DNA of 64,000 bases, taken from NCBI GenBank assembly GCA_030847615.1, contig JAUMIR010000001.1, positions 178,827,001-178,891,000 of the forward strand. The letters are read 5' to 3'. This document shows, piece by piece, positions 32,643 to 41,875 of the stretch (positions within the stretch are counted from its first letter, which is position 1; every line of letters starts with the position of its first letter). Under the pieces are notes generated by a model that saw only the letters and a list, made by a program, of their open reading frames with translations, was not told the origin of the DNA and made no database searches. The translations under genes and the position numbers were made by a program. Source of the stretch: Gambelia wislizenii. Taxonomy: Eukaryota > Chordata > Lepidosauria > Squamata > Crotaphytidae.

Positions 32643-32960
32643 CTGAAAGGGGATCTTGTAGCACAGTGTTTCCAAAACTCTGACCTTCCAGGTGTTTTGG
32701 ACTACCACTATCAGAACCTCTTATCATTAGCCAAGGCAGCTGGGATTTCTGGGAGTTGAAGTCCAAAACACCTGGAGGACTAGAGTTTGGGTCTCACTGT
32801 TGTACCACATTAAGGACTAACTGAGATAAAGAAGTTGTAGTATAGCTTTTGTAGACTTTGTCTACTTCCTCAGATGCACGGAGTGAACTGGTGCCTAAGA
32901 ACAGAGCTCATAAGCAAGCTCTTCAATAGCCGTAGACATGCAAAACTTGTGCTACACTGT
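32643..32960 (-). mobile_element. Penelope-like 3' tail carrying a MITE
   Basis: GGATCTTGTAGCACAG on the left and CACATTAAGGACTAACTGAG ... GACTTTGTCTACTTCCTCAGATGCA on the right are parts of a tail that, in this window, also follows Penelope-like coding sequence at 35.3 kb. The pieces are separated by a palindromic insert (about 32,664-32,805: CCAGGTGTTTTGGACTACCA pairing with AGTCCAAAACACCTGG). Confidence 0.5.
32664..32805. repeat. Foldback MITE
   Basis: Arms CCAAAACTCTGACCTTCCAGG...TTTTGGACTACCA and TGAAGTCCAAAACACCTGGAGG...AGAGTTTGG pair over about 40 bases around GCCAAGGCAGCTGGGATTTC. It sits within a Penelope-like tail, splitting its GTGGCACCTTAA-type motif. Confidence 0.6.
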
Positions 32961-33721
32961 TACCTACTCTGATAACCCCCACCTTAGAATATCAAATAAT
33001 TGGCTATATTTAATAATTTGGCTAAAGTGGCCATCTTCATGATTACAGGTAAACCAGGAACCCCTAACACCAAGGTGGGGTTCATGCAAGATCAAGGGAA
33101 AGGCCTGTGGAAATTCCCCAAAACAAATACTCTCAAGTAAGTCTCAACATCTGGAGGTGAGTCAATCACTAATCCGCTCAGTGATAGCAAGAGATCTCAT
33201 TGCTTGTGAAATGGGATGTCCTCTCCTATCCCCTTTCACAAAAGATCTTGCCTATTTCCTATCCAATTCCAAAGGTATTGGTCATTAATGAACATTAACT
33301 TTTCCAGAGTACCCTTTGTTTTAGCCTAGGAACTTCCAAGAACCATTGTATTTCACCCACAACTCCTATTTCCTGTAGGAAAATTATTTCATATAAATAT
33401 CATCCTAAAACACCACTGAATTGTGCACAGTCCCACTTCCTTTTGACTCGATGTCACACTGTGTAGCCAGGCCATCATCTGGACCTCCCTGCCATTACCC
33501 AAAGAGCTCTTGGAAAATTACAAGAAAATATTGAGTTTCTAATATTTTGGGGAAATTAGCAGCAACTCGACCTTAGCAATGCAAAAATGGGCAATAAAGA
33601 AGGGATCTTTATGCCAACTATACCCCTACTAACTCTGAACAGATGCACACAAACGTAAAAATGAAAAATTAACAATGATATTTATTAAAGACATAAAATC
33701 ATAACACCAAGTCTGCACACA
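32961..33721. other. No recognisable feature
   Basis: Unique-looking sequence; nothing nameable. Confidence 0.5.
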
Positions 33722-33847
33722 TTCATACAAAAAGCATCCACACAAGACCACTGGGAATGGAAGAGGAGAGGTTACCTGAGGTGTCCCTCAGGTAACCTCT
33801 CTTCTTCCATTCCCAGTGGTCTTCTGTGAATGCTTTTTGTATGAATA
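33722..33847. repeat. Near-perfect 125-bp palindrome
   Basis: Two arms of about 60 bases meet at ACCTGAGGTGTCCCTCAGGT near 33,784. The left arm (from TTCATACAAAAAGCATCC, through ACCACTGGGAATGGAAGA) pairs with the right arm (TCTTCCATTCCCAGTGGT to GCTTTTTGTATGAAT) with only a few mismatches and a tiny loop. No transposon ends or target duplication bound it. Sequence beyond the right arm (from AGATGATTTCAGG) is not mirrored on the left. Confidence 0.9.
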
Positions 33848-34127
33848 AGATGATTTCAGGGGTGATAAAACACCTGTCTTGTAGTCTGAAGTCGTCAAGC
33901 AGACCAGCAATGTGGATGGATGAATCTGAAGTGGCTAACACAGAGTGATGGAATGACCCCAAGCAGAGGCTCTGTGTGTGCTGAGGCATGATTTTTGGCT
34001 GATATTTATACCAAAAATATACCCTGGGGGAGGAAGCTTCATGGGTTGAAACAATAGTCTCCAAAGATTGCACAATGAGTTTCAGGAAAACTCCTGGTCT
34101 TGACAACTCCTGGAAACTCCTGGAAAC
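33848..34127. other. Unassigned repeat-like stretch with 10-bp tandem repeats at its end
   Basis: From 34,102 to 34,135 the unit AACTCCTGGA occurs three to four times in tandem, directly before the SINE head. Upstream, GTGTGTGCTGAGGCATGA at 33,973 recurs at about 38,345, hinting at an interspersed repeat I cannot name. The minus-strand frame 33,723-34,106 is mostly palindrome-derived. Confidence 0.4.
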
Positions 34128-34128
34128 T

Positions 34129-34420
34129 CCTGGAGCCCTGGTGGCTCGGTGGTTAAATGCAAGTACTGCAAGTCACCACATTGCAAGTTTGATTCCAGAG
34201 GGCTCCAAGGTTCACTTAGCCTTCCATCCTTTTGTAGGTCGGTAAAATGAGTACCCGGCTTGTGGCGACCATTAGCTAACACACATTGGAAACTGCTTAG
34301 TGCAGTGTAGATGTGTAAATTGCTATTGCTTAAAACAATTTGTAAGTCGCTGTGATAGCCTTGTGGCTGAAGAGTGGAGTATAAATAAAATAAAATAAAT
34401 AAATATATATATAAATAAAG
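34129..34420 (+). mobile_element. Sauria SINE
   Basis: Head GGAGCCCTGGTGGCTCGGTGG, B-box-like GTTTGATTCC at 34,187, the shared TAGGTCGGTAAAATGAGTACC core, and tail TTGTAAGTCGCTGTGATAGCC ... GCTGAAGAGTGGAGTATAAATAAA, ending in an AAAT-type repeat. It is a second copy of the element at 8.14 kb and diverges from it at scattered positions. Confidence 0.85.
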
Positions 34421-34974
34421 ACAATAGGTGTCTGAAGATGCTAATGGTTGCAAACTGCCTCTGATGATTGGATTCACAAAGCTTGAGCTGCCTCTTTTGA
34501 TGGTTAGGTGATTGGGGAAGGGAAGCTCAATACCTTCAAACAAAGGAATATTCCATCTGCTTAATGGAATTACTGTCTGTCACTTGGGTGTGTAGTGGAG
34601 GCAATGTTCCTTTGACTTTATATTTCCTCATATTTAGGAATTTGTCAGTAGTCCTTCCTTTGGGCGATGCGTGGCTTACAACACATGCCTATTGGGATCC
34701 ATACAGCGAGTCCCTGAAACCTTACTGCTCTTCCCAGTGGAAGACCACATTAATAAGCCAAATTATTAATAAGCCAACTTTTGGGGGTTTTGGAGATGGG
34801 AGCTCATTAGGGATGCTAATACTGCTGTTGGTTTACTTTGCGATCTCCGGTCTGCAGGATTGGTACAGTATAACCTGCTACCCCCTTACTCTTTTCCTCT
34901 ATCCAAATACTTCCCACTACTTTTAATAGCGCTGTGTGAGTGCTTGAAGCCTGAATGTTTGCCTGAATGCTGTT
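34421..34974. other. No recognisable feature
   Basis: The 120-residue plus-strand open frame (34,564-34,926) is hydrophobic in places but has no motif I recognise. It precedes the Penelope-like fragment and could be its worn upstream part. Confidence 0.3.
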
Positions 34975-35372
34975 GATATTAATTCCCAATTTAAATGTAC
35001 CTTTTGGCAATTCATTCCCCTCAGACGTATCATCACTGAACTACAACCTATCTTGGACAATAATGTTGCCCTTTCAAAGGTTCTTGGTGGTAGGCCTGTA
35101 CTACAGACAGCCTCCCAAATCTCAGACACACAACACAGATGGGAAGATAGGTACAAAACCTTGCCACAAACCCAGATGTCAACTTTGCCCACATGTTTAC
35201 TCAGGAAATGTCTGTTTCTAGGCACCAATTCATTCCATGCATCTATGGAAGTAGACCAAGTCTACAAAAGATTATGCTACAACTTCTTTCTCTCAGTTAG
35301 TGTCAAAGGTACTACAAGTTCCCCTTGCTTACTGATATTCTAGAGTAACATGGCTATGTCTTTGAATTATTA
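34975..35372 (+). pseudogene. Penelope-like element, 3' end
   Basis: Frames read LRRIITELQPILDNNVALSKVLGGRPVL, then YRQPPKS and GTKPCHKPRCQLCPHVYSGN. The RQPPN-[KS]L and KPCxxxxCxxC (here KPCHKPRCQLC) motifs are typical of the stretch after the reverse transcriptase in Penelope-like elements, just before the GIY-YIG nuclease. The nuclease itself is not readable. The following GTCAAAGGTACTACAAGTTCC ... TCTAGAGTAACATGGCTATG is a 3' tail also found at 32.8, 46.4 and 63.3 kb. Frameshifts make it a relic. Confidence 0.65.
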
Positions 35373-35892
35373 ACATGTCTATACATTGACATATTGATGT
35401 TTACCATTCTCAATAGCATACAACTGTATATTTTAAAATTAGTTGTATTCAATTGGTAAAAGACTGGTGGTACAAAAATTAAAGTTAAGCATAATAGCTT
35501 GGAACCAGAAATATCTTGTTAGTGTTGGAAAAAAAACAAAACACTTCTGCTTGTGCAATGCAGCAATTCCTTAGATTCTTCTGTTTTGCCACAGCCTTCC
35601 ATGTCTAATTACACAGTGTTTTAGAATGTGTAATTCTAACAGTGTTTTAGAAAATGAGGACAGGGCTGTTTGTGGGCAGGTGGTGGTGGAAGAAAGCTCA
35701 TTTGCACAAGTAGAGTACATTTCACTCTTCTGTAGATCCAGCCCCTGAATTTCAGCGAGAGACAGGCAGGCAGGCACTGTTATCTGCTTTACATCTAGGG
35801 GGGAAAAAACTTCAAATGTTGCATTCGACACTGTTCAGTTCAGACAATCATGCTTTAATTTATGAGTATAATATATGGGACCTAAATACCCT
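35373..35892. other. No recognisable feature
   Basis: AT-rich unique-looking sequence; a GGCAGGCAGGCA run at 35,763. Nothing nameable. Confidence 0.5.
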
Positions 35893-35894
35893 AA

Positions 35895-35985
35895 AGGCAC
35901 CAGATACTGTCTGATCTTGGAAGTTAAGCAGGTTCAGTCTTGGTTAGTACTTGGATGGGAGAGTGCCACCAGATACTAATGTACC
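35895..35985 (+). pseudogene. 5S rRNA-derived fragment
   Basis: GTCTGATCTTGGAAGTTAAGCAGG, then TGGTTAGTACTTGGATGGGAGA matches the middle of vertebrate 5S rRNA, including the internal promoter: box A (AAGTTAAGCAGGT), the intermediate element (CTTGGTTAG) and box C (TACTTGGATGGGAGA), the last unchanged as far as I recall the gene. The first about 25 bases and the 3' end of 5S are missing or unrecognisable. It lies immediately upstream of an L2 LINE fragment. It may be a plain pseudogene or the head of a 5S-type SINE. Confidence 0.8.
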
Positions 35986-36882
35986 AAGTAGTATCCAGTG
36001 CCACACATGCTACAGGACACACTCTGGACCTAGTTTTCTTTGCGGGGTGGAATGATGATGATCTGAGTGTGGAGGAATTTTCAACAGTTCTGTTGTTATG
36101 GTCACACCACTACCTGGTGGGGTTTAGACTCACTGGAACGCAGAGCCTCTGCAGAGGTGGGAGACCAATTAAGATGGTCTGCCCCAGGAGGCTTTGGGAT
36201 CTGGATGAATTCCTGATCACTCTTGGGGAGTTTCATGTTGCCTTGGCAGGTGATCCTGTCAAAGCCTTGGCTGATCTCTGAAATAGGGAAATGGCCAGGA
36301 TGGGGAACATGGTTGCTCCTAAGTGTGCCCTCCCACAGAGTGGAGCCAAGTGAGCCCCCTGATTCACCAGGGAGCTAGCAGTGATGATAGTGATGAAATG
36401 AATGGGATGGAGACTAGAGCGATAATGGTGGAATATTCAGAGCTAGTCTGACTGAACATGGGCTAGAGCCCATGAAAAGCCTCATTTAAAAGCCTTAGCT
36501 GTGGCGATGGTGGTAGTTCAGAAATTTTTCTTCACTGCCACCATCGCATCTGCACAGTGAAGAGTTTGTATAGCATTTTCCGGATACAATTGCTCAGACC
36601 TGCTCTGACTTGGATACTGCAATTGATACAGGTCTGGTGGATGTAAACTTGGTCCCTGTTTGTCCAGTGTTATTGGATATGTTTCAGTTTGTGCAACCTG
36701 AAAATGTGAACAGGATCCTTGGAGAGGTGAGAGCCGACACGTGCATACTGGACCCATGCCCATTCTGGCTGTTGAAAGCAGCCCGAGGGGGACTGGCAGT
36801 CTGGATAAGGAGAGTAGTGAATGCTACATAACAGGGAGGCAAGTTTCCAGCTTGTCTATAAAAGAGGCTGTGGTCAGGCCAT
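35986..36882 (+). pseudogene. L2 LINE ORF2 fragment (endonuclease end to RT start)
   Basis: The frame from 35,940 reads SSATHATGHTLDLVF, LLLWSHHYLVGFRLT, CPRRLWDLDEFLITLGEFHVALAGDPVKALADL and later ENVNRILGEVRADTCILDPCPFWLLKAARGGLAVWIRRVVNAT. The THxxGHTLDLVF and SDHxLVxF elements (SHHYLVGF here) are the last endonuclease motifs of L2-clade proteins, and TCxLDPCPxWLxKAA opens their RT domain. Between them are frameshifts and a short local inverted repeat (GCGATGGTGGTAGTTCAG... CTGCCACCATCGC at about 36,502-36,548). It ends at the MITE at 36.89 kb, before the RT catalytic box. Confidence 0.8.
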
Positions 36883-36887
36883 TACTG

Positions 36888-37044
36888 AAATATTCCATAC
36901 ATCCTATGGAATCCTAGGATTTGCCATTTTGGGAGGAGCATTTAAATTTTCATCCAGAGTGCTCCTGTGCTTCATCAAATGACAAGCCCCGGGATTCCAT
37001 AGGATGTTGCCATGACAGTTAAAGTGGAATATAATGCCAACTCT
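36888..37044. repeat. Palindromic MITE, family A variant
   Basis: Arms ATTCCATACATCCTATGGAATCCTAGGATTTG and CCCGGGATTCCATAGGATGTTGCCATG..TAAAGTGGAAT pair. The centre holds AGAGTGCTCCTG. It abuts the 3' break of the L2 fragment. Confidence 0.7.
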
Positions 37045-37252
37045 ATCATGAGGCTGAGTTGGATGGCCGCATCAGGCAGCTGATCTGGGGTATCATGAAA
37101 TGGCAAGAAAAGATTGGTGGTTGAATTTATTTTTAAATGCTTTGCTTTAATTAATTAATTTCATTTATTATTGTTATATTTGTGCTGCTGGGGAGGGGGA
37201 GGTGCAGATTTTTTTGCCTCAGGTGCCAAAATAACCTAATCACCTTTAGATA

Positions 37253-37504
37253 CAGTAGGACCCCTGTATCCACTGGGATTGGGTCTGGGGGCCCTCATGG
37301 ATACCGAAAACCGTGGATAATAGCAAATGCCATCAAAGATAAATGAGACTTCCAGTTTAAAATACCATAGAGTTGCCTTGGAGGACCTAGAAAACGGCTA
37401 GAGAAGACACATTTTCTAGGAAGACTCTGGTGGGTGTGCTGTTTTGTGTCCCATGGATAATTGAATCAGTGGATAATGAATCAGTGGATACGGGGGTCCT
37501 ACTC
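37253..37504. mobile_element. Tc1/mariner (Tigger-like) MITE
   Basis: The ends CAGTAGGACCCCTGTATCC and GGATACGGGGGTCCTACTC pair closely and TA flanks both sides (37,251-37,252 and 37,505-37,506). The interior (TTTAAAATACCATAGAGTTGCC, CTAGAAAACGGCTAG, ATTTTCTAGGAAGACTCTGG) matches, in reverse, the copy at 15,878-16,110. No transposase. Confidence 0.85.
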
Positions 37505-37639
37505 TATTATACATACTTTGAACATTATCACACCAGCCTCATGTCTCATGATAATCATGTAATTAAAGGAAACGGGGAGATACTGGTTGTAAACATTTAT
37601 TATCACACCTCTCTTCATTCATGTAGCTGTGCTCCTTTG

Positions 37640-37900
37640 GCAACTCCCTGGTGCAATAGGTCACTTTGCTTCAGTTCCAGGATGACCACACTCACGTGGC
37701 ATGATAGGGCCAATTGTCCTCCTCTCCCCCAATCCTCCTTGCTATTCCGAAGCAGGCTGATTCCATGCTGCTTTGGAACAGTGAAAGAGAGGAGGAGAGA
37801 GGGAGAAGCAGGCCCCTCATGCCACGTGACTGCAAGTCATCCTGGAACTGAAGTGAAGGGACCTATTGCACTAGTGAAGGGCAACAGCAGAACAATAGCG
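37640..37900. repeat. Foldback element with about 60-bp arms
   Basis: The left arm (37,650-37,712: GTGCAATAGGTCAC, TTCAGTTCCAGGATGACC, CACGTGGCATGA) pairs with the right arm (37,806-37,872: TCATGCCACGTGA, TCATCCTGGAACTGAAG, GACCTATTGCAC). The spacer holds a second small inverted pair (TCCTCCTCTC.../GAGAGGAGGAGAG around CCATGCTGCTTTGGAAC). The 178-residue open frame here is a product of the palindrome. Likely a MITE; ends and target duplication are unclear. Confidence 0.7.
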
Positions 37901-38616
37901 ATATTTTCCCATCAGTTGAAAGTGGTGCAACAGTATCGACTAGAATGTGAAGCAGCAACAGGATAGCCATGATGTCGTCTGTTAAGTACTGACTAAATTT
38001 ATTACTATTCTACTGAAATTCTGCTTTAGCAGCCTTGTATGATAAAGTCCTTTGGCTTAGGTTAGAGCATTATTTGCTGCTTGACCTCAGGCTGCAAAAT
38101 TTCTTGGACTTGCTCCTTATTTTGTCAGCTGTTTTTGTTAAAGGTGCTGCCTGATTGCATACTTGTGAATTTTTCTTATGGACCAACATGGCTTCCTTTT
38201 TCTTTGGCTTTTTTTTTTTAGGTTAGAGGAGAATCCTTATGAGAATTCCATCACAAGGACAAAGGGTTTCCTCAGTTATTATCCTGTGTTTGCTTATTAA
38301 ATAAGCCACACAAAGAGGGAAATCAAAGCTGAAAGCCATGCAATGTGTGCTGAGGCATGACACCCAGGAGAAACCCAACCCTATTACAGAAAGTACATAA
38401 ATATGGGCCATTTCCAACTTACAGAGGAGCTTTGCCAAAAGGGAAAACAAAGTTTCATACAAACTAACACTTGTCAAGGAAGAAGACAGAGGAAGCAGTC
38501 AAATCAGTCCTTTGCAGTTTATTGGGATAAATGATCCAAGTGGTCATGAGGGAAAGCACCTCCCCGGCGCAGCAAGAAGGGGGTGGAGAGGAACGGCAGT
38601 AAATTTTACAGCTTGA
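37901..38616. other. No recognisable feature
   Basis: Unique-looking. GTGTGCTGAGGCATGA at about 38,346 also occurs at 33.97 kb. Nothing nameable. Confidence 0.45.
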
Positions 38617-38718
38617 AAATGTTACTTTTGTACTACAACTCTCAGAATCACCTGACCAGCAAGATTAGTGCCCACGCTGGCTGGGGGATTCAAAGTGGTA
38701 CAAAGTGGTAACTTTCCC
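38617..38718. repeat. Palindromic MITE, family C
   Basis: AAATGTTACTTTTGTACTACAACTCTCAG and its worn complement (GGGGGATTCAAAGTGG..AAGTGGTAACTTTCCC) flank CAGCAAGATTAGTGCCCACGC. Half of a related copy is at 16.87 kb. Confidence 0.55.
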
Positions 38719-40334
38719 AAAATCTATATAAATGTGAACAGGATGGAATTCACCTGAGAATCTTATTTGACATTCTTGTGAAAACTGGCTTCCCCTTTGA
38801 GAAGTGAGTGTAAAAGGGCCAAAGTTGACACAGAGTGAACACTTTCCAAGATCAAATGGAAGCACAGGAAGGACCAAAAGAGTTTTCTTCTGCATTGTGT
38901 CAGTCTGTAGGAATCTGCAGTCTGTTATTTTGTAGGGAAACAGCATCTTCTCTGTGAGTCTGGTTGAAAGAACAGATGATGGAGAAGACAGTACACTAGG
39001 CATTACAGTGCTTGATTCAGAATAGCAAAACTTGAGGTTTGCTTCCACTTCACTTGCTGTCGCTTTGTATCTTCGTTTTTTAATATTTTCTCCACTTCAA
39101 CATTTATCTTCTTTATCCTTTTCACTTTACCACCTTGGTAGGGGCTCTGCATGCTCAACATCCCTTTTAATGCTAAATTTTTATTGTAGTAGTAGAAACT
39201 AAGTTTTCTTTTCATCCCATTGTTCAAAGGGGCTATTGCTCAGTGATAGAACACATGGTTTGCACACATAGGCTGAGATCAGGGATAAATAGATGAATAA
39301 ATGCCCCCCCCCAAAAAAAACACATCCAAAAATGATTTAAAATTATTGTGACCTTACTGAGTAAGGAGAAATCCTCTGTTTTTACATGCAAGAAATAAAT
39401 AAGGTAACAGCTGCATCACTAAGAAGCAGTGTGTTTTATTTTATATTTAGATTACTTGATAGATAAATGAAGGGAAGACATATTCCCAAGTATGAGAAAT
39501 CCTCTATTCAGCACTCCTTGGCCAGAAAGGAGGTGTTGAAGATGGTTTGAAAGTGAAATCATTGTTTGAGTTTGGTACCATACACTGTTCGAATGTTCAT
39601 GAATGGCAAGTAGATTTTTCAAGTTATTTTACTGTTCCAAAAACCTGCAGAACCTGTTTGACCAGAGGAATGGCAGTCAAAGAGAATTAGGCATACACAG
39701 CCAACCATGCTGCTCTCAGACTACTTTCAGTACCCTTAAAACTATTGTCTATCTCCATTTTTAAAGTCAAAGACAAAGACTTTTATGAAGGGCAAATTAA
39801 GAAATCATTATGGTTGCTTCTCACCCACTCTCCTCCTGTAATTTGCTGGCTAGACATGAGATTAAATAAGTAGTTTAATTTTCTTAGGTGGGTGCTCAAA
39901 AGCAGATCGAAATTGGCCCAGAAATGTAAGACAACAGCTATAATTCAGCAATAATTGCTAGTTTTGAAGTCAGCACTTTACATACCCCACAAATCCATTA
40001 TTCATATTAGTTCTTTTTTCTGTGTGATAAATTAATGCTATTTTGTTGTTATTTAGCTCAATTGTTGGAAAAAAAATGCAGATAGCTTAAGCCTTCACTT
40101 ACCTAGAAGAGAACAGTAATGTTTAGGGTTTTCTGTTCCACTCTGTAGCTAGACATCACAAGCTTGCAGTTTCTTTGAGGAGGGTTGAAAGACGGTAATA
40201 CAAGGGCCTTCATCATGGAAGTGGTTACTGTCTCATCAGGTCATCACTTACATGTATGAAACATCAGAGATCCTGTAACACCAACCATGACCGCAGACAC
40301 AGTATGTTGGCTGTTCTTACATGCCCAGTTGTGA
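38719..40334. other. No recognisable feature
   Basis: The overlapping minus-strand frames 38,665-39,048 (127 residues) and 39,003-39,227 carry no motif I recognise. The remainder is AT-rich and unique-looking. Confidence 0.45.
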
Positions 40335-40930
40335 GTTATCAAATACTAAGGGCTTTATCAAACACATCAAATACAGCATCATAACGACACCACACAAACG
40401 TGAAAGGGCACGCATACTAGATGATGACGTCCTTTCATGTTGATGTCTTGTTCAAAAGCCCATTCTGTTTTATTGATGGGACAAGCTGTCAATAGATCAA
40501 CTGTGACAATTTTTTTGCTGGCATTGCCGGTGTTTGAAACCTCACACCTTTTCCCCCACATGAATACAGCGTCAATGGCCAGTCCAGCCAGAACACTTCT
40601 GGGTGAGATCACAACATCCAGGTAGGTGACACTCTTTTTATGAACCTCCCCTGTTTACTTGGACCTTTTAAAGTGTGTTTCTGTGCTTTTGTGAACTTTG
40701 TGTGTGTTATTATTGCTTTTATTTCTGAATTTCCTGTGCTCGTGTCTTCTCTCAAGAATCCACGGGATTTCATTCCAGTAAGTAAATGGAGTTCCATTCA
40801 CTCCTCAGTCATTCCCGGGGCTGCCTTTGGATGGGATGCAAGGTAAGGGTGTTCTTTTGCCAGCATAAAAATGTCACAAATTATGCTGACAAAAGAACAG
40901 AAAAGAGGCGGGGTTGTCCTACATCAGTCA
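40335..40930 (-). repeat. Hairpin-ended repeat, family H, copy 3
   Basis: Opposite orientation to copies 1 and 2. TTTATTTCTGAATTTCCTGTGCT is the complement of their GGAAATTCAAAAATAAA block, and GAACACTTCTGGGTGAGATC complements their CACCTGGAAGTGTT block. The stem-loop on the right (copy's 5' side) has 18-base arms GTTCTTTTGCCAGCATAA (40,851) and TTATGCTGACAAAAGAAC (40,881), 17 of 18 paired. On the left, CAAACGTGAAAGG (40,395) pairs imperfectly with CCTTTCATGTTG (40,431). No coding capacity; the frames across it are incidental. Confidence 0.65.
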
Positions 40931-41569
40931 GATCATGTTGAACTGATAAGAGTCGATGTCAGATTCAGATAAACCCTAGACCAAATAGGGCTGATCGGAA
41001 CAGATCTGGTAGATGTTTGAATAGAAGTGGGCCTCCCCCAAAGAAGAGGGAGTCTAAGGGGAATACTACATGACAGTCTACTGCACCATGCTACTGTAAT
41101 AGTTTTGGCAGTGAATTGATTCTGATCACATGACATGGCCCCCTTTGGTGCTTGTATCACTGGCTGTGAGCCTCAGAAGCACTACTTTTCATTCTTGGGC
41201 ACTTGGTGTGAATGAAATTCATTCCAATGTAAAACCAACATATTTTACTGTGCAGTAGTAAATGTCTGCAATTGCCACAAGATGATGTGAGCACATGTAG
41301 CAGGAGTGGGCGTGCCCTACTGTGTCTAATTCTCCAATCTTTTGCTTCTGCTGCTTCCTTGCCATTCGACTTCTGGTGGGCTTCCTGCACATCTTGAATA
41401 AGTGCATTAACTCAGAGCTGTGTGTGTGGGAGGATGTGGCTGCAGAGGGGTGTGCCTGGAAGCCAAGGCAAGTGGAGGGGGCAAAAGAGGGGGAAAGCAA
41501 TTTGCAATAAAATGCCCTCCTTTCAAAGTCCTTGTCAGCATATATTGTATCTGTATCTATATCATCTGT
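40931..41569. other. No recognisable feature
   Basis: Unique-looking sequence leading into the following minisatellite; nothing nameable. Confidence 0.5.
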
Positions 41570-41875
41570 ATCCCTCCATGGCTCCCATTGATGACAATGG
41601 TGAGGGGGGGCAAAGGGAGGGAAGGAGAGTTCTTGTCTCCATTCTCCCTTCATCCCCCCCCCATGGTGAAGGGAGAAGGGAGAGGAGAACTCTCCTTTCC
41701 TCCCTTCGTCCCCCCTCACCATCAATGGGAGCCATGGGAGGGAGAAGGGAGAAGAGAACTCTCTTTTCCTCCCTTCTCCCCCTTGCCATTGTCATCAATG
41801 GGAGCCATGGGGGGATAATGGAGAAGGGAGAGGAGAACTCCCTTCTCACCATTGTCATCAATGAGAGCTGGGGGG
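41570..41875. repeat. Purine-rich minisatellite with mirrored units
   Basis: Units built from CATCAATGGGAGCCATGG, GGGAGAAGGGAGAGGAGAACTC and TTTCCTCCCTTC repeat with a period of roughly 80-100 bases, and several are inverted relative to their neighbours (GAGAACTCTCxTTTCCTC palindromes at about 41,677, 41,756 and 41,832). The long proline/serine-rich frames on both strands come from this repeat and are not genes. Confidence 0.8.

Noticed and set aside
33723..34106. 127-residue minus-strand frame
   Set aside because: Much of it is the palindrome read through; the remainder has no motif.
35899..35978. CACCAGATACT at both sides of the 5S fragment as a target-site duplication
   Set aside because: Both occurrences can be aligned within the 5S gene itself (near GCCCGATCT and after GGGAGACCGCC), so the match is probably partly chance.
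37430..37966. 178-residue plus-strand frame
   Set aside because: Spans the Tigger-like MITE end and the foldback element; no family motif.
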